Below the pieces are notes generated by a model. The model had not been told where the DNA came from and searched no databases. It saw only the letters and a list, made by a program, of their open reading frames with translations. Positions 22,668-33,180 of a stretch of 64,000 nt of DNA are shown one piece after another (positions within the stretch are counted from its first letter, which is position 1; the number at the start of each line of letters is the position of its first letter). The DNA is from Perognathus longimembris pacificus (taxonomy: Eukaryota; Chordata; Mammalia; Rodentia; Heteromyidae): NCBI RefSeq assembly GCF_023159225.1, contig NC_063184.1, positions 11,583,528 to 11,647,527 on the forward strand. Direction: 5' to 3'. The position numbers and the translations under genes were made by a program.

Positions 22668-22995
22668 TTCTACCTTCTACTGCACTGGAGAATGCCATAG
22701 ACAGCCCTGGTCTCCATCAGCAGGACAGAGTTAAGTCCATCTTCAGTGTCCTGTTAGTAAATACAATACTACTACTTGACTTCTCAACTGTCACAAAATG
22801 TTCAGTAACTTCTGAGACATTACATTGTTATGTAGGGGAAGATTACTCATGCAAGATGTCTATACACTCCTTGAAATATTCTAAGTGTCGCTCCAGGATC
22901 GCACACCTGCCTATTTTGAATTAAGTTCAAATGTTCATTCTCTGGCAGGTTTGCTTGCAAGAATGGGGAAATATGAGAAGGTGTTCTATTGCATC

Positions 22996-22998
22996 TTT

Positions 22999-23070
<72 letters not shown>

Positions 23071-23257
23071 TGTTTCTTTCCATCTTTTTTTCTTTCCTCT
23101 CTCTCCCTCCCTCTCTCTCTCCCTCCTTCTCTCCCTCTCTCCCTCCCTCCCCCCCGTCTGTGTTTTTTCCTCTCTCTCTCCCTCCTTCTCTCCCTCTCTC
23201 CCTCCCTCCCCCCCGTCTGTGTTTTTTTTTTTTTTTCTTTCTTTCTTTCTTTCTGTG
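22996..23257. repeat. (TTTC)n and CT-rich tract with 59-bp duplication
   Basis: About 20 tttc units (22999-23080), then ctctccctcc-rich DNA in which a block ending ccccccgtctgtgtttttt occurs twice with a 59-bp period (cgtctg at 23155 and 23214). It abuts a minus-strand SINE at 23258. All four overlapping open frames here are low-complexity artefacts. Confidence 0.9.
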
Positions 23258-23441
23258 CTAGTCCTGGGGCTTGAACTCAAAGGCTGAGTGCTTGAGCTAT
23301 TTTGCTCAATGCTAGCACTCTACCACTTGAGCCACAGCTCCACTTCTGGCTTTTTTGGTGCTTAATTGGAGATAAGACTCTCATAGACTTTCCTGCTCAG
23401 GCTGGCTTCAAATGTGATCCTCATGAGCCACCAGCACCCAG
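23258..23441 (-). mobile_element. B1-like/Geo SINE
   Basis: The plus strand starts gctagtcctggggcttgaac (end of Geo), then the linker gcttaattggagataagac, then a shortened B1 head ending gagccaccagcacccagc. The ctcagcctcctgag block of the head is deleted. Confidence 0.85.
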
Positions 23442-23651
23442 CTTGCTTTTCTTTTGTAGAACATTCTTTCTCATAATACCTACCACACTTGAAGAATACT
23501 AGAGATAACATGTGTTCTGAATTTTTTTATTTTATACTCATTATTAACTTTGTTTCTGATTATATTGTTTACTGACTTTAGTTCCCTGAACATCAGAACC
23601 AGATTTATGATTCACTTTTTTTCTTATTCTTTCAATATATTTCCGTCACTT

Positions 23652-23652
23652 A

Positions 23653-23704
<52 letters not shown>
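23652..23704. repeat. (CTAT)n microsatellite
   Basis: About 13 uninterrupted tetranucleotide units. Confidence 0.95.
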
Positions 23705-23884
23705 TTATGTAATCAAGTAGTTGTACCTAGAGTTGCCATTCAACAAAGCAATGTGTATTTCTTAGTCTGACTTAACCCTGCCTTCCTTTTATTTCTCTTT
23801 ATTTCCTGGAAAGAGGATATATTCAGGGTTTGGTTGCCATAACTCAAACTTCTCCTCAGTTTGAGATTTAGCCACATTAGAGTT

Positions 23885-23995
23885 TGTTAGACTCAGTTTC
23901 TCATCCATACCAAAGGAAGATCGCCTGTATAATGTTATAAGGCTAAGAGATATAAAGCATGTAGAAGTGTTCTAAGAAGAGCACTATCTGACACG
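23885..23995 (+). repeat. MIR SINE relic
   Basis: gactcagtttctcatccata...aaggaagatcgcctg, ...taaggctaagagatataaag and ...agcactatctgacac follow the MIR 3' half in order. Confidence 0.6.
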
Positions 23996-25519
23996 TTTAT
24001 GTCTACAGTCATTATGTCACTACATTGCTGAAATGGTTGTAAATTACTGAAATATTTTTATATCGAGACTAAACACAAATAAATTTTAAATATTGTTCTT
24101 ATAGGTAGCATAAAAACCATAAATATCCTCTCCCCAAATTGAAATATTACCCCAAGTATATGTTAGACAGAGCCCATGAATTACAAAATAATATTTTAAT
24201 ACACTATTTAGGCAAAATTCTGGAAACCTAGGTTGATGAATAAATTTTAATAATATATAACTGATACTCTACAGTCCACTTCTTAATGACATGGAATTAA
24301 ATAAATGTAAGCTTCTAATTCTGGTAGCATGTAAAAGAAATTATTATCTATAGAAGTGTAAGTTTCATACAAAGGCACAATGTGTGAAATACATAGGAAA
24401 ATTTGCAAATACTTCACTTTTTCAAGGAAATAAAAGCCTTTTCTTTTCCTTTGTGTGGGAGGAAGCCCTTGAGTTTCAGCCACAAAAACAGACATGCTGG
24501 GACAACTGACATAAGCAGAGGTGGTTGGCCAGGCCCCATTTTTGCAACAAGTTCATGAAAGATGGGTTAATTATGTTAATACTCTGGCCTATGGGGAAAA
24601 ACCCAATGATGGTAATTAGACCTTGTGGTGACATCGCATTTAGCTTTCCTTTTATTTCTTCAAGGTTTGACCAACCTTGACAATAAGAAAACATGTTCTG
24701 TTGGAACTTTTGAAATTGCATGCAATACCAGGGAGTAGAATTATTTCCATCTTTAATTTCTTTGAGTATTTTCTAGTAAGATTCTTGGTATTATGCTTCC
24801 CAATAGTATTTGGGGGTTGGTTTTAGATTGTTACCATTAATATTGGCTTATAATGTTACAATTTGCCTTAGGTTGGGACAGTTTAGTAGTGGTACAAGAA
24901 AAGGAGTTGTAGGAGGAGAATTCTTCAAAGTACAATTAGCAAAACTTTGCAATTTGCAAAAATATGTATAAAAATTGTAGGTGTGCCTGAGATTCACTTG
25001 CACAGAGAGTAGGAGACAGGATATCACTGCTAGGCTCAATAATCTATTACTGTATGGAAAAGAGAAAGGAGAGAAAGAATTGTTCTAAATGAAAAACAAG
25101 GTGGTGACTAGTATTGAAATGAAATCTATACTTATTTCTGGCAATTCAAGGGTCAAAAGAAAGTAATTCTGTATTTCATAGTTTAGACTGATTAATTCAT
25201 TAAATACATTTTACAAGTTGAAAGAAAAAAAGTCATTATTGTAGCTGGCGTGTAATCCTAAAACTCTCTAGTATTTGCCTGTGGAATCATATTTTTCATT
25301 AAGATGCCAGAAACTCAATGATTTTCCTGATGTATATCCCATGTTTATAAGATGTGTGCAGAGGTGATTCACAAGGAACCCCAGGAGTATAAGGAAAGAA
25401 AGTAGCCAGCCTAGAACACTTGTGATTTCAATACTTGGATTAAAAACTGGTATTATCATGCTTCTGTTTTTCTTTTCAAACGCTACATTCTACTAATTAC
25501 TACTGCGGTTGCTACTACT
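23996..25519. other. AT-rich sequence with one repeat-poor island
   Basis: 24470-24720 is a little richer in GC and has a motif-dense look (ggtaattagacctt, tgacataagcag). Overlapping short open frames on the minus strand (24283-25459) have no recognisable domain. No gene supported. Confidence 0.45.
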
Positions 25520-25742
25520 ACCTTCCACTACAAACTCAGGACTGAACTCAGAGCCTCTGCTTACTTTACTTTCTTGCTCGCAGGCTGATGCTTTACTAGT
25601 TGGGCTATTCCTTTAATGTGTTTTTTTTTTTTTTCTGGATATTCTGGAAGTCTAGTCTTGTGGACCTTTTTGCCTAGGATGATTTCTAACACATCCTCTG
25701 GGACTCAGACTCCTCAATAGCTAGATCTCAGGAATGAGCATA
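25520..25742 (-). mobile_element. B1-like/Geo SINE, degenerate
   Basis: Recognisable by order: aactcaggactgaactcagagcc, cttgctcgcaggctgatgct, then after a T run the ggactttttgcctaggatg and tagctagatctcagg blocks. Heavily diverged, so old. Confidence 0.55.
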
Positions 25743-25754
25743 CTAGTTATAAAA

Positions 25755-25875
25755 ATAGAGGTGAACATTTACTAAGAACCCATTACATACCCAGACACTT
25801 CTTCAAATATTTCATTAAATCCATAGGAAAATGTTGATTGACCTATTCCAGAAAAGAGATGAGAAAAATGGTCCA
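25755..25875 (-). repeat. MIR SINE relic, antisense
   Basis: gaacatttactaagaacccattacatacccagacacttcttcaaa follows antisense MIR (acatttattgagcgcttactatgtgccaggcac), then aaaagagatgagaaaaatgg. Confidence 0.7.
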
Positions 25876-26433
25876 AGAAAATATATGAGTTGTAGTTTTT
25901 GTAACAAAGAAGTTTATAAAATTTCCATAACTACATTTATGGAAAGGAAGCTATAAAATGGATTACAATAAAAATCTTACAGCATAGTCAGATGTTTATT
26001 TGAAACTGAACAATGCATGCTTGCCTTATGAAACAACTTAATTAAAAAATCCTTTACAAAATAATTTTAGATAATATAACTGAGATTTTCCTTTTGGACA
26101 AGTCCCTTGAAACTGTCAGTGATAGTTCCATATTGGTAGAAAATGAAGAGCTCCTTTCTTTTCTCATATTTGATGATCTTGCATCCTAAGATTTATCACT
26201 ACACAAATTTAGACACTTAGCCATATAGAAATAAGAATACAAACCTGCATTATATACTGTTGGAATAGTGAACAAAATTATTTCAACTCTAAAACAGTAA
26301 ATTGAACCAGACAAAATTTTATACTCAGAAATACTTTTAAGACTTTAGAGATGGTCTGTTAAAGTTGTCAAGGAATAAACTGAGGATGAATAAACTAATT
26401 AGAAGGTATTTATAGTACATTGAAAAATATTTG

Positions 26434-26912
26434 TGCCAGGCCTGGGGCTTAAAATCAGAGCCTGGGTGCTGTCCCTGAGGTTCTTTTTTTTTTTTTTTTT
26501 TGCCAGTCCTGGGCCTTGGACTCAGGGCCTGAGCACTGTCCCTGGCTTCTTCCCGCTCAAGGCTAGCACTCTGCCACTTGAGCCACAGCGCCACTTCTGT
26601 CCATTTTCTATATATGTGGTGCTGGGGAATTGAACCCAGGGCCTCATGTATACGAGGCAAGCTCTCTTGCCACTAGGCTATATCCCCAGCCCCCCTGAGG
26701 TTCTTTTGATCAAGGCTACTGGTTTACTATTTGAGCCATGGCTTCACTTCTGTTTTTTTTTTTTTTGTTGTTGTTGTTGTTGTTTTGTTTTCTTTTAGTT
26801 TAGTGGAGATATGAGTCCCATGGACTTTCTTGCCCAGTCTGGTGTCATCTGTGATCCTCAGATCTCAGTCTCTCAAGTGGCTAAGGTTACAGGCATGAGC
26901 CACTGGTGCCTG
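26434..26912 (-). mobile_element. B1-like/Geo SINE split by a younger SINE
   Basis: The outer copy starts tgccaggcctggggctt (end of Geo), is interrupted at 26488-26692, resumes at the duplicated ccctgaggttctttt, and ends in a B1-like head (ctcagtctctcaagtgg, aggttacaggcatgagcc). A (GTT)n run lies at the linker (26766-26783). Same arrangement as 637-1102. Confidence 0.85.
26473..26707 (-). mobile_element. IDL-Geo SINE nested with perfect TSD
   Basis: Body 26502-26692 plus a T run. The perfect 15-bp duplication ccctgaggttctttt at 26473-26487 and 26693-26707 lies in the A-run of the host Geo unit. In the sense orientation the duplication begins AAAAGAA, as expected for L1-endonuclease-primed insertion. 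Confidence 0.95.
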
Positions 26913-27210
26913 CAAAATGTTATATTTTAAAAAGAGCTCTTTTGTTTTCTTTTAGTTTTAAGCTAAATGGGTCCAAATGGCTATGAAACACCAGCTGTAG
27001 AATAACATAAAACACTACTTCACAGTTAATAAAATTAAAAATATTGGCTCAGCTAGTTCTGATGATCTATTTAGAAACATAAATTACAATATGTTATTAG
27101 AGATTATTATTTGATGCAGTTTATTTTTCTAACCTAGAATGGGATGATAGTGTTTGCATGTTCCAAAGACTGAGTCCATCGACAAAACTATATTAAAAGA
27201 TCATCATTTA
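26913..27210. other. AT-rich unique sequence
   Basis: Nothing recognisable; short spacer between SINEs. Confidence 0.5.
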
Positions 27211-27439
27211 GCCAGGTGCCAGTGGCTCATGCCTGTAATTCTAGCTATTCAGGAGGCTGAGATCTGAGGATCATGGTTCAAAGCCAGCTTGGGCAGGAAA
27301 GTCTGTGAGACTCTTATCTCCAATTAACCATTGGAAAACTGGAAGTGGTGCTGTGGCTCAGAGTGATAGAGCACCAGCTTTAGGGATAGTGTCCAAGTTC
27401 AAGATCCACAACCTACAAGACCAAAAAAAAAAAAAAAAA
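27211..27439 (+). mobile_element. B1-like/Geo SINE, well preserved
   Basis: One of the clearest copies: gccaggtgccagtggctcat, attcaggaggctgagatctg, gggcaggaaagtctgtgag, tctccaattaaccattgg, then Geo gaagtggtgctgtggctcag and a 17-A tail. The Geo unit lacks part of its middle (ccagctttagggatagtg). Confidence 0.9.
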
Positions 27440-27774
27440 GGTTATCATTGGTTTTTGGAAGAGGGACAATTTTTTTTAGCTCCATCAGACTAATCACTTT
27501 TGTGAGGACTTACATGAAGACCAAAGTTGCCAGCTAAATGGATATAATAGTAATGATGACAGACAACTGGGTCACAAGTGAGAGCGTCTTTGGGTGGGTG
27601 GAAGCCTGGTTTCTGTCTTGGAACCATGAAATCCCACAAAGAAAGAATTGACTAGCTTTGTCTGTGGAGATAGAACATTTGTAGGCATGTTCTCAACTAT
27701 GGAAATGATACTTTATTTCTAATCAGTGTGGTGTTATGTGTTGTATAAATGGGGATCATTGTTTTTTTATTTTT
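27440..27774. other. Unique sequence, no gene seen
   Basis: AT-rich, with no repeat or coding signal that I can support. Confidence 0.5.
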
Positions 27775-28425
27775 GTTTTTATTAATTTTTATTGTAAAAC
27801 AAAATTATTGTAAAATGACAAAAGTATAAAATCCCTCTCTATGTACACAGGGGTTACAATTACATAAGTGACATACAGAGCACATTTCTTTTTGAACAGT
27901 GTCATCTCTTCCCTTGTTTAGTGCCAGTCCCCCCTCTCCCCTGGTTGTATAGTTCATTTTCAACATAGTGTATAGTGAGTACCACTGTTACATTCATTCC
28001 CCTTGGTCTCACCATTTTTGTGTGCTCCCTTACCCTCCCCCAAACAGATAAATGTGCACACAATGCAAAAGTTACAGAAAACAAAAATAGCAACAAATGA
28101 GAAGAAACAAAACCCCCAACCCCCAAACAAAAACCAAAATAACAAAAAAGCCTCTTGTTTCCACTTCTTGGAGTTCATTTTGATAAACATCATTTTATAT
28201 GACCATATGACCATAGCTACCACACTATTCATAAGGAAATGGAATGACCTGGGAAAAATTGTATTAAGCAAAGTAAACCAAACCCAAAGAAACATAGATT
28301 GCCTGGTTTCCCTCACTTGTAGTAATTAGAATGTATTTATAAATCTACAAGTAAACATAATGGATGCTGAAAGACAAAAAAATTACACTTAGGCATAACA
28401 AATTAAACATGACTCTAAATAGTCA
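27775..28425. mobile_element. L1 3'-region-like retroelement tract
   Basis: Contains gtacacaggggttacaattac, a C-rich cccccctctcccctgg run, an A/C-rich aacccccaacccccaaacaaa stretch, and gaaatggaatgacctgggaa...gcaaagtaaaccaaaccc, which resembles 3' sequence of rodent L1s. The open frames of 74-118 codons on both strands (27902-28329) are mutually overlapping and simple in composition, so not genes. Family and orientation are not certain. Confidence 0.45.
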
Positions 28426-29363
28426 CACAGTGTGATTGACCATTTTCTTTTCTTCTTAGAATATATGGAGCACTTTTGTAAGATACCCAAATGTGTTGTT
28501 GAGTTAATTCCTTTGATACTTTTCCCTCTCCTTTATTTTGGATTAATTTCAGTACTTATATATTCTTGTAACAAGGTATAGCCTACTATTGTCCAGAAGG
28601 CAATGAGTGATGGATGTGTGTTGATTTTGATATTAATATGGGATATAAAATGTAGCTTTATATTAATATGGAGTATGAAGTGAATGATTACAGTATGAAA
28701 AGGAGAGTGGATCAATTTGTTTCATTATTGCCTTGTTCCTAGTGGCGTATTCTATACCGATACCGGAACAGATACTTGTACATGAGGACAAAGAGCCATT
28801 TGCAAGGACTTTTGGTATAGTCCCTAAACTCTCACATGCCTGCACACAAAGGTGTACTGTCCTGCCCAAGTTTTTCCCTCCCTGTGGTGCCGTCTTCCCC
28901 GACCTTAGGCTTGAAAACATCTAGTCACTTTTGACTCATCCTCTGCTTAAGTCTTGCTTCTAAGCAGTCACCAAATTCTAGTTTTTCTTTCTTCTAATTG
29001 TTTTCCTTATCCTTTCTTGACTGATTCATGCTTATGCTGACTCCTGATTAGGCCTTCATCATTCCATACTTGAAACATGAGGTTTATTTTCAAACTGGCC
29101 CATCTAATTGTTATCTTTTACTCCCTTCTGGGTTGTCCTGTCATAAAGTCAGTGTGCTAATACTTCACTTTATCATCTTCTTTCCAGTTCAAAACTCTAC
29201 ACACAAGTGCCATTGTAGGTTTCCAGCCACGCAGTAACTTGGTCTTGATCTACCTAGCTTTATTTTCCTCTGCTCTTAACACAAGCCCTGTCCAGTCTGG
29301 AACTCTTCACATATATCCTCATTGTTTTCATGTTTGTTTGTTTGTTTTTCTCTTTTCTTTTTT
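28426..29363. other. Unique sequence, no gene seen
   Basis: An 85-codon minus-strand frame near 28663-28920 has no known domain. 29100-29300 is slightly C-rich without CpG. No assignment. Confidence 0.45.
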
Positions 29364-29601
29364 GCCAGTCCTGAGACACTAGGGTCTTGAGCCCTGGGAG
29401 CTGTTCCTGAGCCTCTTTGTGCTCAAGGCTTGCGTTGTTCTACCACTTGAACCACAACACCACTTCTGCCTTTTTCTGAGTAGTTTATTGGAGATAAGAG
29501 TCCCATGAGACTTTTCTGCCAACGCTGGCTTTTCACTGCGATCCTCAGATTTCAGCCTCCTGAGTAGTTAGGATTATAGGTGTGAGCTACCCATGCCCTG
29601 C
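29364..29601 (-). mobile_element. B1-like/Geo SINE
   Basis: Reverse-strand copy: gccagtcctgagacactagg, ctgagcctctttgtgctcaagg, gtttattggagataagagtc, ctcagatttcagcctcctgag and ataggtgtgagctacc. Both modules are present. Confidence 0.85.
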
Positions 29602-29639
29602 ATATCTTTATTTAGAAATAGAAAATGAAGGTTAAGAAT

Positions 29640-29765
29640 TTGGTTTGGGAGTGAAACAGAACACAGCTGAAATCCAGCTCCTACTTTGTCTCTTCCTAGC
29701 TCTGTGACCCAGGGTATATTTCTTAGCTTCATAAGCATCAATTTCCTTAAGAGGAAGTACAATTG
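29640..29765 (+). repeat. MIR SINE relic
   Basis: aatccagctcctactttgtc, ctagctctgtgacccaggg and ttagcttcataagcatcaattt match the MIR core region in sense order. Confidence 0.7.
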
Positions 29766-31513
29766 TCTGATACATACATAATAAATGTCACTTTTATTGT
29801 TAACAATTGTCTTCTGACATCCAGTTTTTCTCTGAAGTTTTAATCAATTCAGATGTGCTGCATTGTCTCTGAATTCTAGAACAAAGAGAACATAAAAGCT
29901 TGGAGAATCTGAATTACATATCAAGAAGTGAATGTCATGAAGTGATATGGGGGATGCTACAGTGTTTGAATTCTATTCCCCCTTTCCAGTAATGAACTTG
30001 AGACTATAGACATAAGCATTCTAAATTTCCTTTTGTCATTTGTAAAACAGATAAATTACCAATCTCTTTCAAGTTGTTAGTTGACCAAATGAGTTCATAA
30101 ATTGTTTAGGATAATTTTCACTACCTATTTAACTCCAAGTATATATTTCTACATGTTTAATTATTGCTAGGGCATTTTGGCAGAGTTAGGTACTGATTTG
30201 TTGGGTGCATATAAATTTTCTGAAAAAAATAATTACATAAAATATGGTTTCTATAGGTGTCAATTAATAAATATATATCCTTTGGAAAATACAAAAAAAC
30301 ACTGATTATGAAGAAACTTAATCTCAAAGATATACCTTTTCCTCCTCTCCCTCCCCCTTCTCTTTCCTTCCTTCCTTCTTTCCTCCTCCTCCCTCTCTTC
30401 CTCCTCCTACTTCACTATAGTTCCTACAGAATTACATTTAGGAAAGGCTAATAATTAAAATGAATGTATTACCAAGCCTTTGACATTCTAGTGCTTAGTG
30501 CTTATTTCAGAGAAGCTTATTACACTTTCTTAGGTTATTTCAGTCTTCAGAAGAAGTAAACTTGGCTTTTAGAACAAACGGTAATTAGCAAAGTTTTAGT
30601 ATTTTTTTTCTGACTTTGAAATCAAACTTTTCCCATCCTTTAACCTAAATCTAGTTTTAGTTTGCCTGCAGCATGTAGACCCTTGTCTGAATGGGTCTGA
30701 AGGGAAGAGCTATTACTCAAGTGGTCTGGAAGGGAAGGTTTCCCTCATACTGGCCACACCCATACTAATTGGCATTATTGAAAGAGAGAAGGAACCAGAA
30801 GGAATGGCAGCCACAGGGAGTTGCCCATTTTCTGTGATTCATGTCTTGAAGCAACTGGGAAGAATTTCAGAGTAAATCCATACCTGTTTAAATGCCAGAT
30901 TCTCACCTCTAGACAATTATTTTTCAGCACCTAGTTTTTGGATTTCTTTTTAAAAAAAAAAAGTCTGGCCACACCTCTTGGGAGAACAAAAAATATGTCA
31001 AGCCATCACAGGTTACATCTCCCAACTTATTCATTCATAGTTTGTTAACCGCAGACACAATGAATAAGACGTAGTAATTCAAGGGGATTGTTAGTTGACT
31101 CCTGTTTAGCCTTGGCTTTGGGAATTGTGTAAATCAGAATGTGAGTAGTGAAAAATTGAGATGATTCTTTTTTCTCCAATGGAAAAATATGTTGATATAG
31201 TATGCAGGAGCTTACCCTGCAGTCATTCCTATGTGATCATAATTTTGGAAGAAATCATATTCCAGAGTTAAAGTACTCTGTAGTATATAAGTACCTTGGG
31301 GGCTAAGAAAATGACCCTTCAACTTTTATACTACTACTACTTTAGCTACTCTGGTAACTAGAAGCCAAATTGGTGAGCTCAAACTCCCCACTAGCTTCTG
31401 TGCTTCTAATGGGATGGAAAGCTGAAAATATTTTGACTTCAATGGTCTGATTGATACAGATGTTCAAGTTCACTGATTGTGATAATCATATGAAAATACA
31501 AACTACTTCTTTT
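29766..31513. other. Unique sequence, possible MIR and regulatory islands
   Basis: 30000-30115 may be a further sense MIR 3' end (tttgtcatttgtaaaacagat). 30330-30420 is a pyrimidine-rich run. 30700-30880 and 30960-31140 are repeat-free and less AT-rich; the latter holds a RUNX-type aaccgca (31047-31053). No exon seen. Confidence 0.45.
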
Positions 31514-31740
31514 TGTTTCATCATCATCATCATTATTATTTTGCCAGTCTTGGGGCTTGGACCCAGAGCCTGAGCACTCTCCCTGGCTTCTTTTTGCTCA
31601 AGGCTAGCAGTCTGCCACTTGAGTCAAAGCACCACTTCTGGCTTTTTCTATATATGTGGTGCTGAGGAATCGAACCCAGGGCTACATGTATACGAGTCAA
31701 GCACTCTTGCCACTAGCCCACATTCCCAGCCATGTTTCAT
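31514..31740 (-). mobile_element. IDL-Geo SINE with short TSD
   Basis: Body 31542-31730. Flanks share tgtttcat (31514-31521 and 31733-31740) and remain similar beyond. The tail has become (ATC)n/(ATT)n (31520-31540) instead of pure A. Confidence 0.9.
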
Positions 31741-32247
31741 TATTTTTTAATCAGAAAGGAGCATCTAAGAAATTCTTCAGGGAATTTTTTTTCAGTGAAG
31801 ACTTAGATTTGGATGCAATTTGATATTAAATTATATTAATATTTTTAGGATTAATATTTAAAGCTTAGCTAAGAATTTTTGTAAAGTAAGATTTTAATTT
31901 TGAAAAATTCTCTTTATCTCTCTCTCATACACACACAGAATACTTCTTCCTCAGTAGTTTTAGACATAATGATCATCATTTTGTAGTTTGTTTGCTTTTA
32001 ATTGGTTTTTGTTTCTCATATTCTGTCAGCTGACATCAGTCAGATTTCTACATTTAATTCTTTTCACTTACTGCATATTATTGGAGATATTTATATGAAT
32101 CAATACCTATTAATTCAACAGAATTATAATCATGATTGAAAACGTTTTTTACTTAGTTGATAATAGTCTCATAAATTATAACAAGCCAGGAGACAAAATG
32201 TACCTTCACATTCCTCTTTTTGGTTCTACCTCAATTCTAAATCGATT
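31741..32247. other. AT-rich unique sequence
   Basis: No gene or repeat assigned. Confidence 0.5.
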
Positions 32248-32415
32248 CCTTCCTTCTTTCCTTCCTTCCTTCCTTCCTTCCTTCCTTCCTTCCTTCCTTC
32301 CTTCCTTCCTTCCTTCCTTCCTTCCTTCCTTCCTTCCTTCCTTCCATCTTGCCTCCCTTCCTTCTTTTCCTTATTCCTCCCTTCCTCCATCCTTCTCTTC
32401 TTCCCTCCATTTCTT
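32248..32415. repeat. (TTCC)n microsatellite
   Basis: About 22 ttcc units (to 32344), then degenerate ttcc/ccct sequence. Unlike the tract at 20383, no SINE body adjoins it. A 104-codon frame through it is a repeat artefact. Confidence 0.95.
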
Positions 32416-33040
32416 TTTTTCCTGTCTTTTATTTCTTTCAACTTAAAGGACTAGTAGAAGTCTTCAGAAAAGGAATCCCGGAGTAAATGTGGATTGTGCT
32501 ATTAGACATGGTTAATAAATTCACTATTTTCAGTCTATCATAGAATGAAGTATGACAATTTTTTGGGGCCAATGAGAACAAAACTCTATATTCTAAGAAT
32601 TCCACAAAACAAGCCCACTAAAGAGGTATGTGAATGAATTTATAAATTTTAGTCCCATCTCCAAAACCATTTCAAAAATATCTTCATGTATTCAGACCAA
32701 TATGGCAAATTGCAGGAAAAAAAAATAAGGGCATTGTTGATTGCGATCACTATTATACAGTTATCTAATTTGCATGCAGTTCTGTAGAGTTACATGAAAA
32801 CAGATTACAGCATTTCATGATTGGTGGTTTATTCTCAGTTGTCATGGTAGATAGATTTTTTTTCCACTAATTTTTCCTCTTAAATGTCTACAGCTACAGG
32901 AAAGGAGAAAATGGGAGGACAACCCCAATATGAAGGGTAGAAAAGATTAGAAGGCAAATGAAAGATAGCATTTTTTTTTTCAGTTGAGGCTGCAAATTTC
33001 AATTGTATTTCATGAGATGGGAGAGGAGGAGCTGGAAGGT
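32416..33040. other. AT-rich unique sequence
   Basis: No gene or repeat assigned. Confidence 0.5.
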
Positions 33041-33180
33041 TTTCCCCTGTTGCGGTCACAGGTCACCATTTCTAATCTGAGGGTCACAACCAAGTTCCCT
33101 GTTCAGTAATTGCTTGATTTGACATCTGGCTTGACCTTTATTTACTTTGGCCTTTCTGGCTAGAGGTCACAAAAGCAAAA
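33041..33180. promoter_or_regulatory. Cluster of nuclear-receptor half sites
   Basis: A DR1-type cggtcacaggtca (33053-33065) is followed by agggtca (33080-33086), tgacct (33132-33137) and aggtca (33164-33169). These are five RGGTCA-type half sites in about 120 bp, in a repeat-free interval. Half sites are short and occur by chance, but the spacing and density here are notable. Function is inferred from motifs only. Confidence 0.35.

Noticed and set aside
22885..23287. Overlapping open frames of 90-129 codons on both strands
   Set aside because: All lie in the (TTTC)n and CT-rich tract; low-complexity peptides in several frames at once are an artefact.
27902..28329. Open frames of 74-118 codons on both strands
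   Set aside because: They overlap each other within an L1-3'-region-like, A/C-rich tract, and I see no coding pattern.
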